Shown here one piece after another: positions 1 through 8,888 of a DNA stretch of 64,000 nucleotides. This DNA is from Bradyrhizobium monzae. Its GTDB lineage: Bacteria > Pseudomonadota > Alphaproteobacteria > Rhizobiales > Xanthobacteraceae. The notes below the pieces were generated by a model that worked only from the letters and a program-made list of their open reading frames with translations, was not told the origin of the DNA and did no database searches. The first letter of the stretch is position 1. Each line of letters starts with the position of its first letter. Both the position numbers and the translations under genes were made by a program. The DNA lies in contig NZ_JAIRDQ010000012.1 of NCBI RefSeq assembly GCF_021458635.1, positions 186,001 to 250,000 on the forward strand, in the 5' to 3' direction.

Positions 1-1210
1 CGGATCAGCGATGTTTTCTCCCTCGATGAAACTGGACGTCCGTGCTCACGCGCCATGGATTTGGCGCAGATCGGCACGCTTTGGACAAGCGCAATGCGAG
101 ACGCGTTCGGTTTGAGCATGAATTCCAGGCGGCCCTTGCGACAGCGCGTGGTGCGATCATTGTGAGTTTGTCAGCTTTGGTACCATTGTCCATGAGCTGA
201 CGCTACGCACACTGATGCGAAGGGTCTATGAACCCAGCTGTTTTCGTCGCGGCACGCAGCTTGCTTTGGTGGGCATACCATCACCATTCCAGGGCTTGGT
301 GATGCAGGGGCGGACCGGACGCATCACCTGCGTTTGAGTCCGTCCCGTCGATCTGCGAGGCGACATGAAACGGCCGCCGGAAGAACTACGCAACAATCAG
401 GGAGTACCCAATGGAGATCGTCTTGGGATGTTGCGCCGGGCTCGTTTTCACCGGCATCCTGGTTGCGTGCTACTGGGCAGTGCGGTGACAAGGAGCCGCA
501 ACGCGTGTCTTTGCTTTTGAAAGTGATCGAACCTGACCCGCGCCATAGCCTCCTGAAGCGAACCTTGTCGCACGGCTCGCAAGCCTTTGGGCTCGTCAAC
601 AATAGTCTTTGGTATCGTCTTCCGAATAGAGCGCTGCAAAGTGCGTTTCCTGACGTTTCTATTCCGGAGGCTGCATTGAGGGACCCGCGCGCAGCCAAGC
701 GCGAAAGATGCCCCGCCACCGCTATCAAGTCGATCATAGCGTACGTTTCCGCCCCGCTGAGTCCGACGAGTAATGAGACGCGACAATGTGATGATCCGCT
801 CGGCTTTGGCTGTTCCGCCTAGCTTTGGTCAACGCTGGATTGGAAATCATAGGACCCACGCTGCCCACGGGCATAGCAGGCCAATGTCACCTGGACTGGC
901 CAGTCTTGCTGCTTGCGCCGACTCGCTGCCGCGGATCGCACAAGCGCGGCTAATGGAACGGGATGTCGCATCTTAGTCAGCCGAACGAGCTCTGTGCCGC
1001 AATGGGCTATGCTGACGTGCTCATTGCTTCAAAGAAGTAAACCATTGCGGGCCATATGAGTTGCCAGCTTACGGGAATGTCTGATGCCCCGACGATCGGT
1101 CGTGGCGTCAGTTCTCCTTGGCAACTCTGGCCGCGCGATCGAGGACATCCCGATGTCCGGAGCACCCTGCCGAGTAGGCTCTGAACGGACAACGTGGAGA
1201 GGCGACTTGC
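1..1210. other. Left-end region without a convincing gene
   Basis: Several overlapping open frames occur on both strands, but none has a recognisable domain or a persuasive start. The only item listed separately is a possible 25-residue membrane peptide at 411-488. The region looks like non-coding or decayed island DNA. Confidence 0.5.
411..488 (+). CDS. Possible 25-residue single-span membrane peptide
   Basis: A short frame begins with ATG after a GGAG-like ribosome site about 6 bases upstream. It encodes Met-Glu, then an almost uninterrupted hydrophobic stretch of about 20 residues with three Cys, and ends in Trp-Ala-Val-Arg. This is the shape of a one-helix inner-membrane micropeptide. 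No family is recognised, and a chance frame of this length is possible. The main support is the ribosome site and the clean helix. Confidence 0.3.
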   Translation: MEIVLGCCAGLVFTGILVACYWAVR

Positions 1211-1411
1211 ATGGAACGGTACACTGTCTACGTCGTCAGACGCGACGGGCATCTCGTAGGCTTTGTCGAGTTTATCTGTTCGGACGAAGGGACCGCCACG
1301 GAGCGGGTGCGGAAGCTTGCAAGCGACCACGCGGTTGAGCTTTGGCAGAACGATCGTAGGATCGCAGCATATGAAGGACGCCGGTGGCTCCGCGAAAAGG
1401 AGATCGATTGA
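1211..1411 (+). CDS. Small hypothetical protein (66 aa)
   Basis: The gene starts at ATG with a GGAGAGG ribosome site 7 bases upstream. The product is hydrophilic, alternating beta and alpha in character, with a C-terminal block containing the pattern VELWQNDRRIAAYEG. That pattern resembles short rhizobial proteins of unknown function ending in an 'ELW-x-x-x-R' strand. No catalytic motif is visible. A 25-codon frame follows at 1413-1490 and may be a tail remnant rather than a gene. The coding call is reasonable; the function is unknown. Confidence 0.55.
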   Translation: MERYTVYVVRRDGHLVGFVEFICSDEGTATERVRKLASDHAVELWQNDRRIAAYEGRRWLREKEID

Positions 1412-1542
1412 GATGAGCACGCGACGAAATTATTCGACGTGGGGAGCTGGCCGCCCGCCCCAGAATCGGCAGATGTTCGATATCCGCTAGCTAAGCAGGT
1501 TGCTCTCCGCAGAGTTGTCGAACATGCTCGGCACACAAACAA

Positions 1543-1568
1543 AAACCCCGGCATCGCTGCCGGGGTTT
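1543..1568 (-). terminator. Rho-independent terminator of groESL
   Basis: A perfect 10-base inverted repeat (AAACCCCGGC / GCCGGGGTTT) has a 6-base loop. On the minus strand it is followed by a T-rich run (TTTTTGTTTG). It lies 31 bases beyond the groEL stop codon, as expected for the end of the operon. Confidence 0.87.
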
Positions 1569-1599
1569 CGCATTCCGTGGTTCGCCTGAGTGGCCGGAC

Positions 1600-3249
1600 T
1601 CAGAAGTCCATGCCGCCCATGCCACCCATGCCGCCGCCCGGGGGCATCGCCGGGCCGGCGCCGCCCTTCTTGGGGAGCTCGGCGACCATGGCTTCGGTGG
1701 TGATCAGCAGCGCCGCCACGGAGGAGGCGTTCTGGATCGCGGTGCGAACGACCTTCGTCGGATCGATAATGCCCTTGGTGACGAGGTTGCCGTACTCGCC
1801 GGTCTGCGAGTCGAAGCCATAGGCGTACTGATCTTTCTCCAGGATCTTGCCGACGATCACCGAACCGTCTTCACCGGCGTTGATCGCGATCTGGCGAGCG
1901 GGCGCGGAGAGCGCCTTGCGCACGATCTCGACGCCGGTCTTCTGGTCGTCGTTCTTGGTACGCAGGCCCTTGAGCTGCTCGGAAGCACGGAGCAGGGCGA
2001 CGCCGCCGCCCGGGACGATGCCTTCCTCGACAGCCGCGCGGGTCGCATGCATCGCGTCATCAACGCGATCCTTGCGCTCCTTCACCTCGACCTCGGTCGC
2101 GCCGCCGACGCGGATCACCGCGACACCGCCCGCGAGCTTGGCAAGACGCTCCTGGAGCTTCTCACGGTCATAGTCCGAGGTGGTCTCCTCGATCTGCGCC
2201 TTGATCTGGGCCACGCGCGCCTCGATGTCGGCCTTCTTGCCGGCGCCGCTGACGATCGTGGTGTTCTCCTTGTCGATCATCACCTTCTTGGCGCGACCGA
2301 GCATGTTGAGCGTGACGTTCTCGAGCTTGATGCCGAGATCTTCCGAGATCGCCTGGCCGCCGGTCAGGATCGCGATGTCCTGCAGCATGGCCTTGCGGCG
2401 ATCGCCGAAGCCCGGAGCCTTCACGGCCGCGACCTTCAGACCACCGCGCAGACGGTTCACGACGAGGGTGGCGAGCGCTTCGCCTTCGACGTCTTCCGCG
2501 ATAATCACAAGCGGCTTGCCGCTCTGCACCACGGCTTCCAACAAGGGAAGCAGTTCATTCAACTGAGATAGCTTTTTCTCATTGATCAGGACGTAGGCAT
2601 CTTCCATTTCAACGCGCATCTTGTCGGCGTTGGTGACGAAGTAGGGCGAGATGTAGCCGCGGTCGAACTGCATGCCCTCGACAACTTCGAGTTCGGTCTC
2701 GAGCGACTTGGCTTCCTCGACGGTGATGACACCCTCGTTGCCGACCTTCTTCATAGCGTCAGAGAGGAACTTGCCGATTTCGGCATCGCCATTGGCCGAA
2801 ATGGTGCCGACCTGGGCGATCTCGTCGTTCGAGGTGACCTTCTTGGAGTTCTTCTGCAGGTCCGCCACGACGGCGTCTACGGCCAGATCGATACCGCGCT
2901 TGAGGTCCATCGGGTTCATGCCGGCGGCGACCGCCTTGGCGCCTTCGCGCACGATCGCAGCCGCGAGAACGGTCGCGGTGGTGGTGCCGTCGCCGGCCGC
3001 GTCTGCGGACTTGGAGGCGACTTCGCGCACCATCTGGGCGCCCATGTTCTCGAACTTATCGTCGAGCTCAATGTCCTTGGCGACGGTGACGCCGTCCTTG
3101 GTGATGCGCGGAGCGCCGAACGACTTGTCGAGCACGACGTTGCGGCCCTTCGGACCGAGCGTCACCTTCACCGCGTTGTTGAGGATGTCGACGCCGCGCA
3201 GCATACGGTCGCGGGCGTCGACGCCGAATTTGACTTCTTTGGCTGACAT
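1600..3249 (-). CDS. groEL: Chaperonin GroEL (60 kDa)
   Basis: This encodes the cytosolic 60-kDa chaperonin, which forms the double-ring folding chamber driven by ATP and capped by GroES. The 549-residue length is normal. The start MSAKEVKFGVDARDRM, the ATP-site segment around KDGVTVAK and GDGTTTATVLA (residues about 80-95), and the GGMGGMGGMDF tail are all present with no internal damage. It is the second gene of groES-groEL, 87 bases after groES, and ends at a strong terminator. Rhizobia usually carry several groESL copies. This one is of the HrcA/CIRCE type, judging by the element upstream of groES. Confidence 0.98.
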   Translation of the reverse strand: MSAKEVKFGVDARDRMLRGVDILNNAVKVTLGPKGRNVVLDKSFGAPRITKDGVTVAKDIELDDKFENMGAQMVREVASKSADAAGDGTTTATVLAAAIVREGAKAVAAGMNPMDLKRGIDLAVDAVVADLQKNSKKVTSNDEIAQVGTISANGDAEIGKFLSDAMKKVGNEGVITVEEAKSLETELEVVEGMQFDRGYISPYFVTNADKMRVEMEDAYVLINEKKLSQLNELLPLLEAVVQSGKPLVIIAEDVEGEALATLVVNRLRGGLKVAAVKAPGFGDRRKAMLQDIAILTGGQAISEDLGIKLENVTLNMLGRAKKVMIDKENTTIVSGAGKKADIEARVAQIKAQIEETTSDYDREKLQERLAKLAGGVAVIRVGGATEVEVKERKDRVDDAMHATRAAVEEGIVPGGGVALLRASEQLKGLRTKNDDQKTGVEIVRKALSAPARQIAINAGEDGSVIVGKILEKDQYAYGFDSQTGEYGNLVTKGIIDPTKVVRTAIQNASSVAALLITTEAMVAELPKKGGAGPAMPPGGGMGGMGGMDF

Positions 3250-3336
3250 ATTTGTTTCCCTGAGTTGATTGGTCTCATCTCACTCCTGAGGCGCCCGGCA
3301 GGCGCTCCTCAGAGGTGAGCGGTGCGAGCGGTTGGA

Positions 3337-3651
3337 TTAGGCGGCCTTCTTCTTGGCCGACGCATCGGTGAGAACGCCCATGATGTCGCTCTCCTTCATG
3401 ATCAACAGCTCCTGGCCGTCGATCTTGACCTCGGTGCCCGACCACTTGCCGAACAGCACGCGATCGCCGACCTCGACGTCGATCGGGATCAGCTTGCCGC
3501 TCTCGTCGCGGCCGCCCGGGCCAACGGCGATCACTTCGCCCTGGGACGGCTTTTCCTTGGCCGTGTCGGGAATAATGATGCCGCCTGCGGTCTTCTCTTC
3601 TGCGTCGATGCGCTTGACCACGACGCGGTCGTGAAGCGGACGGAATTTCAT
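3337..3651 (-). CDS. groES: Co-chaperonin GroES (10 kDa)
   Basis: This encodes the heptameric lid of the GroEL chamber. The 104-residue length is standard. The N-terminal MKFRPLHDRVVVKRI, the mobile loop with EEKTAGGIIIPDTAKEKP, and the C-terminal Lys/Ala-rich tail are intact. A GGAGG-type ribosome site lies just upstream of the ATG. It is the first gene of the operon with groEL. A CIRCE inverted repeat lies 44-70 bases upstream of the start, so heat-inducible repression by HrcA is likely. Confidence 0.98.
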   Translation of the reverse strand: MKFRPLHDRVVVKRIDAEEKTAGGIIIPDTAKEKPSQGEVIAVGPGGRDESGKLIPIDVEVGDRVLFGKWSGTEVKIDGQELLIMKESDIMGVLTDASAKKKAA

Positions 3652-3694
3652 GCAGTCCTCCTAAGCAATTGCTTGGGTTGGTGATTTTAGGTAG

Positions 3695-3721
3695 TTAGCA
3701 GTCGATGCCCACGAGTGCCAA
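3695..3721 (-). promoter_or_regulatory. CIRCE operator (HrcA binding site)
   Basis: The two 9-base arms read TTAGCAGTC and GAGTGCCAA with exactly 9 bases between them. The established CIRCE consensus is TTAGCACTC-N9-GAGTGCTAA, so 16 of 18 arm positions match. Its place just before groES and just after a plausible -10 box is the classic arrangement for HrcA repression. Confidence 0.87.
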
Positions 3722-3734
3722 TGCGGGCTGAGCT

Positions 3735-3763
3735 CAAGTAGGGCTGGTCTTTTCGGGAAGCAA
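3735..3763 (-). promoter_or_regulatory. Probable sigma-70 promoter of groESL
   Basis: On the minus strand TTGCTT and TACTTG are separated by 17 bases. CIRCE begins about 14 bases past the -10 box and so covers the expected transcription start. The hexamers are only moderate matches; the position relative to CIRCE is the main support. Confidence 0.4.
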
Positions 3764-3984
3764 GGGCTCCTCGCAGAAAAAAGGGGCTCAGGGTACTCGC
3801 CGGCTGTTCGTGGTCATACCGGCGAATGACCGAACCGGCGATCTGCCCTTGGTGCCTAGGATTTTCCTCACTATCCCGCGCGGACGCGAACTCGTGATGG
3901 CACGCTGGGGCGTGCCGAACTCGTGGCGGGTTCTGTGGACGCCACCAAGAAGCTAGAAGCAAGGGGCAGGCCAGTCGACTTCCA

Positions 3985-4170
3985 GCAGCTGCTGAGGATG
4001 AGCTCGATGGCGGCACGACCAACGTCCGGTAGTGAGAGCGCGCACTGGAAGCGCTGGCTCGATCCGCAGAGCTGCTGCCTGGTGCCGTTCACCTCGTTCT
4101 CCGAGGACGACACCATCGATGGCAAGAAGGTGTCGGTCCGGTTCGCTCCCGACGAGAGCCGGCCTGTTCT
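3985..4170 (+). pseudogene. Fragment of an SRAP (HMCES/YedK) family gene
   Basis: One frame reads SAHWKRWLDPQSCCLVPFTS followed by a FSEDD...DGKKV segment and FAPDESRP. This matches the central part of bacterial SRAP proteins, which cap abasic sites in single-stranded DNA. The preceding GTTNVR piece (the 'VTNxR' element) lies in another frame, and the N-terminal Cys2 region and C-terminal half are absent. It is therefore a decayed fragment. The next 200 bases hold further broken frames that may be a second small dead gene, which I cannot name. Confidence 0.5.
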
Positions 4171-4561
4171 CGACGATGGAGTTGCAGCCGGCAAGACGGA
4201 ATGCATTTCCGCGAACGCCGCCGTGAGGCGTGCCGAGGCGTTGTCCCGCAAGCCCGGCATCATGGGCGCGGTCGCCTTCTCGGTGACCGAAGGACCCATC
4301 GCGCGGCGACTTCGGCGACGCCAAGGTGATCCGGAAATGCGGCGACGTACCCGAAGATCTGAGCACGCCGATCGTCCCGACGTCGCCACACCCCAGTGGT
4401 GGCATCAGGGCGGAATTAGCCTGCGGACTCGCATTTGAGGCATCGCCAGATCGTGGCTCCCTGCTATCACGATTTGCGGCCAAGTCATGGACTTCCTGCA
4501 ACAAGGGCAGACGCAAATGATGCTGGAAGGTGGCGTTGGGCGACACGAAGAAGGCGAGCGA

Positions 4562-4765
4562 TCAACTGAGAGGATCCGCCGGATGCTCGGCGAAACCAGA
4601 TGAACCGGGCAAGCTCGAACCCGATCCCGCAGGCTGCTCCGCGGCGAGCCTTTCGACTTGTTCGACGAACTCGGACCGTGCGCGTTGATCGCCTATTCGG
4701 AGAAAAGCGCGGATCAGCCTAAGTCCCTGCAGATCGCTTCGCATTGAAGACGCGTTGTCGTTCAT
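4562..4765 (-). CDS. Small hypothetical protein (67 aa)
   Basis: I chose the ATG at 4765 because GGGAG lies 7 bases upstream; a longer reading from 4828 has no such site. The middle, LRLIRAFLRIGDQRARSEF followed by VEQVERLA, resembles the C-terminal helix ('AFxRIxDPxxRxxIVxLVxxLA') found at the end of many rhizobial Xre-type regulators, but no helix-turn-helix is present. It could be a free-standing tail domain or the remnant of a regulator. The last 20 residues are Ser/Gly/Pro-rich. Function unknown. Confidence 0.42.
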   Translation of the reverse strand: MNDNASSMRSDLQGLRLIRAFLRIGDQRARSEFVEQVERLAAEQPAGSGSSLPGSSGFAEHPADPLS

Positions 4766-4828
4766 TTTCGAGCTCCCTGACTTTCTGTAGGTGGTCCAAG
4801 TCGCAAGTGCAAGAATGATCCGTATCAC

Positions 4829-5356
4829 GCGTCGGTTGCAACATAAATCCTACCAAAAGGGGGGCTGCTCGGGCCCGAACGCAGGTTCACGCGGAGCCGG
4901 TGCGGGGTAGGATGCGGGCCAAAGTTTGCCCTTCATAGCCTCCCATCCTGTTGCAAAGACGATGAAGCGAAGCGCAATTCAGCGACGAGAGCAGCCGTAG
5001 CTGCTGCCCATACGTTCCAATACACCGAATCTAGTTGTGCGCCTTTCGACAAATTCGGATGGGACAACGCGGCGGATGTTAGCCACAAACGGTCGGAAGC
5101 CAGCTACAGGACAGCTCTTAGAAACTTCCATACCTCGTCTTAGACGAGCCTTCCTCCACCGCATTCAATTCGTCGTATCCTCGCCATTCGAGCGCCGAAT
5201 CCGGCGCGCAGCAAATACAGCTCTCGATGCCGCAATAAGGTCGTAGCGATCAGGTGAAACGAAGGGAGCCAGTGCCACGCTGTCGATCTCGCTGAGGTGA
5301 TCGCGTTATCGGTTGGCGCAGGGTAAAATCAGACAGAGAGCATAAGGCCGTAATCC
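4829..5356. other. Intergenic region, nothing recognised
   Basis: About 530 bases lie upstream of the GH18 gene. I found no convincing gene, nod box, tts box or sigma-54 promoter. A weak -10-like TAAAAT occurs near 5328 without a good -35 partner. Confidence 0.5.
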
Positions 5357-6589
5357 GTGGCAATGAATCGTCGAAACTTCGCTGCAGCCGGGTTTTCTAC
5401 GCTCGTGTGCGGATACGCACTGATGCAGCCGGGACGGGCCACGCCGTCCAGGAGGCCAGTGGTCGCCGGCTATGTCGCCCCGTGGAAGGCCCGGACGGGC
5501 GGCCCAAACATCAAGACGATCCCGGCTCGCGAGCTGACCCACTTGATGTACGCGTTCGGCACCGTTTCGGCAGAAGGACTGGCTGGACTTTCGGATCGTT
5601 GCCTCGACGCAGGAGCCTGCGAAGGAACCGCGCCGTCGACCCCGTTCGGCGGCAATTTCGCCCAACTCACCGAATTGAAGCGGAGCAGTCCGGAGCTCCG
5701 GATCCTGATTTCGTTGGGCGGTTGGAGCGGGTCGAAATATTTCTCGGCCGCCGCTGGCACGCCGATGTCGCGCGCGCGGTTCGCACAATCCGTTATCGAG
5801 GCGTTCTTTCGGCCGTATCCGGGTCTGTTCGATGGTGTGGATGTCGATTGGGAGTTTCCCGTCTCAGGAGGACGTCCAGGGAATCTCGCGCGCCTCGAGG
5901 ACCGTACGAATTTCACGCTCCTGATTGCGGAGCTTCGCCGAAGACTCACTGAGTTTTCCGCATTGGAGCGCAGGGAGCTGGAGCTCACCATTGCCGCATC
6001 GGCCGTCCCCAATAAGATTGCCAATCTGGAGGCGGCCGCTCTCGCCCCGCTGGTCGACCGGATTCATCTAATGGCCTACGACTATCATGCGGGCTCGACC
6101 TTTGCCGGCTTCAATGCTCCGCTGTTTGCCTGTGCCGGCGATCCAAGTCCCGATCTCAATGTCGATGCAAGTGTGAACGCCTTGATCCGGGCCGGGGTGC
6201 CGCGAGCCAAGGTCACGCTCGGGATAGCCTTCTATGGCCGAGCTATTGCAGGCGTTCCGCAGGAGAACGGGGGGCTCTTGCAAAAGGGGACGACGGCGAG
6301 CGAGGAGTGGGGAGGGAACGACGGCATCGATTATCGCGATCTCGTTGTCCGGCGACCGGAAGAGCAGGGCTTTCGCCGGTATTGGAGTGATGAGGCCCAG
6401 GTGCCGTGGCTCTATGACGCCGAACGGCGGATATGGATCAGCTACGACGATCCGCTATCCATCGCACGCAAGACGATGTACGCGCGCGCCCATGGACTCG
6501 CCGGGATCATGATCTGGGACCTGTTCGCCGACGACGGTTCGCTGCTGCTCGCAGCGCTCCCCATCCCTCCTGTGCGAAGATCCGAATAG
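5357..6589 (+). CDS. Glycoside hydrolase family 18 (chitinase-like), Tat-exported
   Basis: This is a GH18 enzyme that probably hydrolyses beta-1,4-GlcNAc polymers or related glycans outside the cytoplasm. The N-terminus (NRRNFAAAG followed by a hydrophobic run) is a twin-arginine signal. The (beta/alpha)8 landmarks are visible: LISLGGWSGS near residue 117 and the catalytic DGVDVDWEFP at residues 159-168, where Glu166 is the proton donor and Asp164 its partner. Later landmarks are HLMAYDYH and a C-terminal GIMIWDLFADDG. The 410-residue length fits a single catalytic domain. I kept the GTG at 5357 because AAGG lies 9 bases before it; the ATG at 5363 is an alternative that keeps the same signal. 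No operon partner is seen. Activity on lipo-chitooligosaccharides (Nod factors) is possible but not shown. Confidence 0.93.
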   Translation: MAMNRRNFAAAGFSTLVCGYALMQPGRATPSRRPVVAGYVAPWKARTGGPNIKTIPARELTHLMYAFGTVSAEGLAGLSDRCLDAGACEGTAPSTPFGGNFAQLTELKRSSPELRILISLGGWSGSKYFSAAAGTPMSRARFAQSVIEAFFRPYPGLFDGVDVDWEFPVSGGRPGNLARLEDRTNFTLLIAELRRRLTEFSALERRELELTIAASAVPNKIANLEAAALAPLVDRIHLMAYDYHAGSTFAGFNAPLFACAGDPSPDLNVDASVNALIRAGVPRAKVTLGIAFYGRAIAGVPQENGGLLQKGTTASEEWGGNDGIDYRDLVVRRPEEQGFRRYWSDEAQVPWLYDAERRIWISYDDPLSIARKTMYARAHGLAGIMIWDLFADDGSLLLAALPIPPVRRSE

Positions 6590-7538
6590 AAGTGCCGTCA
6601 TCACGTCGCCTTGAAGCGCGTCATTTGTGCGCGCCTCGAGCGAAATCAGCCGCGAAACGCGTTCGATGCTGTGAGATCAGCTACGTCGAATTGAAACGAC
6701 GATGTCGGAAATCTGACAACCGGCAGCATCGTTCCGGAGGCATGCTGGCGGCAATGCGGGCTAGCGCCGTGACGCGACCTGCGCGCCGGATCCCATCCGG
6801 TTGATCGCGAGGCCGGACGACTCTTCGCGACGCCTCACTCGAAGGCTTGACCAACCCTGACTTAAGCCATGTCCGTGTATCGGCGTGGGGTCCCGACCCC
6901 GATCGGCGCCATAAGTCACTGATCCATGCGACATAGAAGAGGCATGCCTCGGCGTTCCTTATCAGGCGAGACATCGGCAGAGTTGCTGCGGATGCTCTAT
7001 GGCCACGATCGCGAATTCGTTTTCCGAAAGTCCAATATGGGTGAGTAATCCGTGTGCGTCGTTAGCTTCCCTAATAGGGCGTTAGCCTCTCCAGGTTTCA
7101 TTGATAGAACTTGAACGCAACCATCTTGTTTGCGCGTACGGGGCGGCAGCACGCAGATTGACTCGATGTCGTCTGCGTTCATTACGAGATCCTTGGCAAT
7201 CTACGTCGGCAACTTGATCCTATTGTCGATTAAGCATCTGGGCGGCAGAGGCAAGAAATGTCGCCCGTGATACCGCAAACGTATTGTCCGGCTTAACATC
7301 GGTGGGCCGGCTGTGCTGTCGATTTGGGCCGGCGGCTGCAAGCAGACTGGCAAGGGGCCGCCCTGCGTGATGCTGAGGCAGGGCGGCCCCACTGCTTTGA
7401 TTGCTACCAGAGTGTGGATATACCTCGCCGTTGGGCGGCAGTTCTGAGCAGAAATACGGCGCCTGAGCGCCCGCAACCGCCGCTAATCGTTGTGGTTGTG
7501 ATGCTACATCGCCCAATATTCCTGAGGAAGGTCGGCCA
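6590..7538. other. Degenerate region after the GH18 gene
   Basis: Only short overlapping frames occur. The one with a usable ribosome site (6997-7182, minus strand) is listed separately at low confidence. No domain or mobile element is recognised. Confidence 0.45.
6997..7182 (-). CDS. Possible small hypothetical protein (61 aa)
   Basis: This ATG-started frame is preceded by AAGGA about 7 bases upstream. The product is soluble, with no membrane segment and no motif I recognise. It lies in a region otherwise free of intact genes, so it may be chance. Listed only because of the ribosome site. Confidence 0.2.
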   Translation of the reverse strand: MNADDIESICVLPPRTRKQDGCVQVLSMKPGEANALLGKLTTHTDYSPILDFRKTNSRSWP

Positions 7539-7631
7539 TTGGTTAGATCACCATATTTCGTCATCGCCGCGATGCTCTTTTGGGGCGCTCTCGGGTGGCT
7601 TCTCTACTCCCTTTGGAAGTTGCCGTTCTAA
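7539..7631 (+). CDS. Possible 30-residue membrane micropeptide
   Basis: A TTG start follows a strong GAGGAAGG ribosome site by about 7 bases. The predicted peptide has a short basic head (VRSP), a hydrophobic helix containing LFWGALGWLLYSLW, and a KLPF end. Small aromatic single-span peptides of this type occur in rhizobia, but I cannot assign a family. An internal ATG at 7572 would give 19 residues. The strong ribosome site and clean helix make it more credible than most frames around it. Confidence 0.4.
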   Translation: MVRSPYFVIAAMLFWGALGWLLYSLWKLPF

Positions 7632-7951
7632 TGATCGCGCTGGCTGGTCTTACTATCGGCATCGCAGCATCTAAGCGCCGCGCATCGAAGGCTTGGCCTT
7701 GTCTCTCCTGGCGGGATGGCTGCAGACGGCATTACAAGCTCAAGAACGCAACGGTCGGACCATCAAAGACGTCGACTCGAAGTTGCGCGGCCGACCAACC
7801 TTTTCGGCTGTTGACGTCCTAGTCTTTGCCCTGCAACACAAGCCGGAATTGGCTCTGCCGTGAGTGGAATGAGGTCCCGCAACGCATGTAGGAGATTAGA
7901 TGCTAATGTATGTCTCGAGGATCTTCGCAACTGCGGGCCAACGCGCTTGGA
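7632..7951. other. Intergenic region, nothing recognised
   Basis: No gene-like frame or regulatory element is supported in these 320 bases. Confidence 0.4.
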
Positions 7952-8383
7952 TTACCGGGCCACAACTACTGATCTTGATGCGCTGCCCAGGGCGAGTCGC
8001 TGTCGTTCGGCACCAGAAAGATGTGATGGCGAACGCTCAAGGAGTGGCCCCAGGTCGAGCAACTCGATCACGCCATCAAAGTCGATCAGCGTCGGTTTCG
8101 ACTTTGACGCGTTACGGAACCTGACAGACAAATGCGAAAAAAGAATCGGCCGCTGGGAACTGCACGCAGGTGCGGGCAAAACGTGGTTCTCATCCTGGCA
8201 AATCTCGCCGTGAATCGCGCAAAATCCGCTCGGCCGACGCTGTGCGCTCGCGATGCAGCGTGCGAGTGTGGCCTTGCCGCATCCAGGCGGTCCGAAAATT
8301 GCCGTGACGCCTTTGGCGGGTGCGCTGAAGTGCGCGTCGAGCGGCACGCTTGCCGGAGAGCCGCTGAAGGCAACTTCAATATA
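7952..8383 (-). pseudogene. modC: Remnant of modC (molybdate ABC transporter ATPase)
   Basis: The frame from about 8383 reads YIEVAF, then FSAPAKGVTAIFGPPGCGKA, then SGFCAIHGE, and later VIELLDLGPLLERSPSHLSG followed by AERQRLALG. This follows the order of ModC: N-terminal strand, Walker A, and ABC signature. The Walker A has lost its final Ser/Thr (GKA) and the signature reads LSGAERQR. The stretch between them is out of frame: FCPHLRA and related pieces lie in the next frame. Walker B and the molybdate-binding C-terminal domain are absent. It is a clear dead fragment; no modA or modB is nearby. Confidence 0.77.
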
Positions 8384-8654
8384 GCCCTGTTTTGCTGCTC
8401 TCACGTGCTCGCGCCTGCGCTGTCTTTTCTCGACTAAGGTTGCGAGTAGAATGGTGCAGTGGTGGTAATCACCATGCCGCCGACAAGCCGGCCAGGCGGC
8501 GTCTCCGCTCGGGGAAGGCCATGACCTGCGGCGGTTGGATTGCAAATCCATTGTGTCCCGAAAGCCGGCAGCCTGAGCGTCTCGGCGCCATCAAGGCTCG
8601 TCGCAACCGAACGCTGCCGCGCCCCTTGCCGATAGACCACCAGATTGTGAAGTT

Positions 8655-8888
8655 TTAGCCGGCTTGGCCTGACGAGGTTGTCCCCTGGGTGGATTGCCCG
8701 GGTTGTCTCGCTCGGCTGTAGAAGTATCGGCGATCACCAGAGTTCGACGGCGCTTCTGGGTCGGCAATGCGCATAGTCCTGGTAACCAATATGAATTTTG
8801 CGCGCGAGCTCATGTCCATGGCTTCGGCAATTTCAGGTGCAAGCAACGTCAAAACCAGATTGATCAGAATCAATCGCATAAGTCTCAT
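8655..8888 (-). CDS. Small hypothetical secreted protein (77 aa)
   Basis: The frame starts at ATG with GGAG 5 bases upstream. The first 22 residues (MRLMRLILINLVLTLLAPEI and on to the Ala-Glu-Ala site) look like a Sec signal peptide, and the rest is hydrophilic and rich in Ser, Gly and Gln. There is no known domain. The C-terminal part is of low complexity and may be frame-shifted relative to an ancestor, because the surrounding DNA is decayed. The call rests on the signal peptide and ribosome site. Confidence 0.37.
   Translation of the reverse strand: MRLMRLILINLVLTLLAPEIAEAMDMSSRAKFILVTRTMRIADPEAPSNSGDRRYFYSRARQPGQSTQGTTSSGQAG

Noticed and set aside
124..160. A possible tts box (GTCAGCTTTGG...) near the left end
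   Set aside because: Only the first eight bases agree; the TCG core is absent and no effector gene follows.
2047..3268. Long plus-strand frames opposite groEL
   Set aside because: They are mirror frames of a highly conserved gene and show no independent features.
3958..3973. A second sigma-54-like element upstream of groESL on the minus strand (TGGCCTG-N4-TTGCT)
   Set aside because: It has two mismatches at key positions, lies about 300 bases from groES inside the SRAP remnant, and no TGT-N10-ACA site accompanies it. Chance is more likely.
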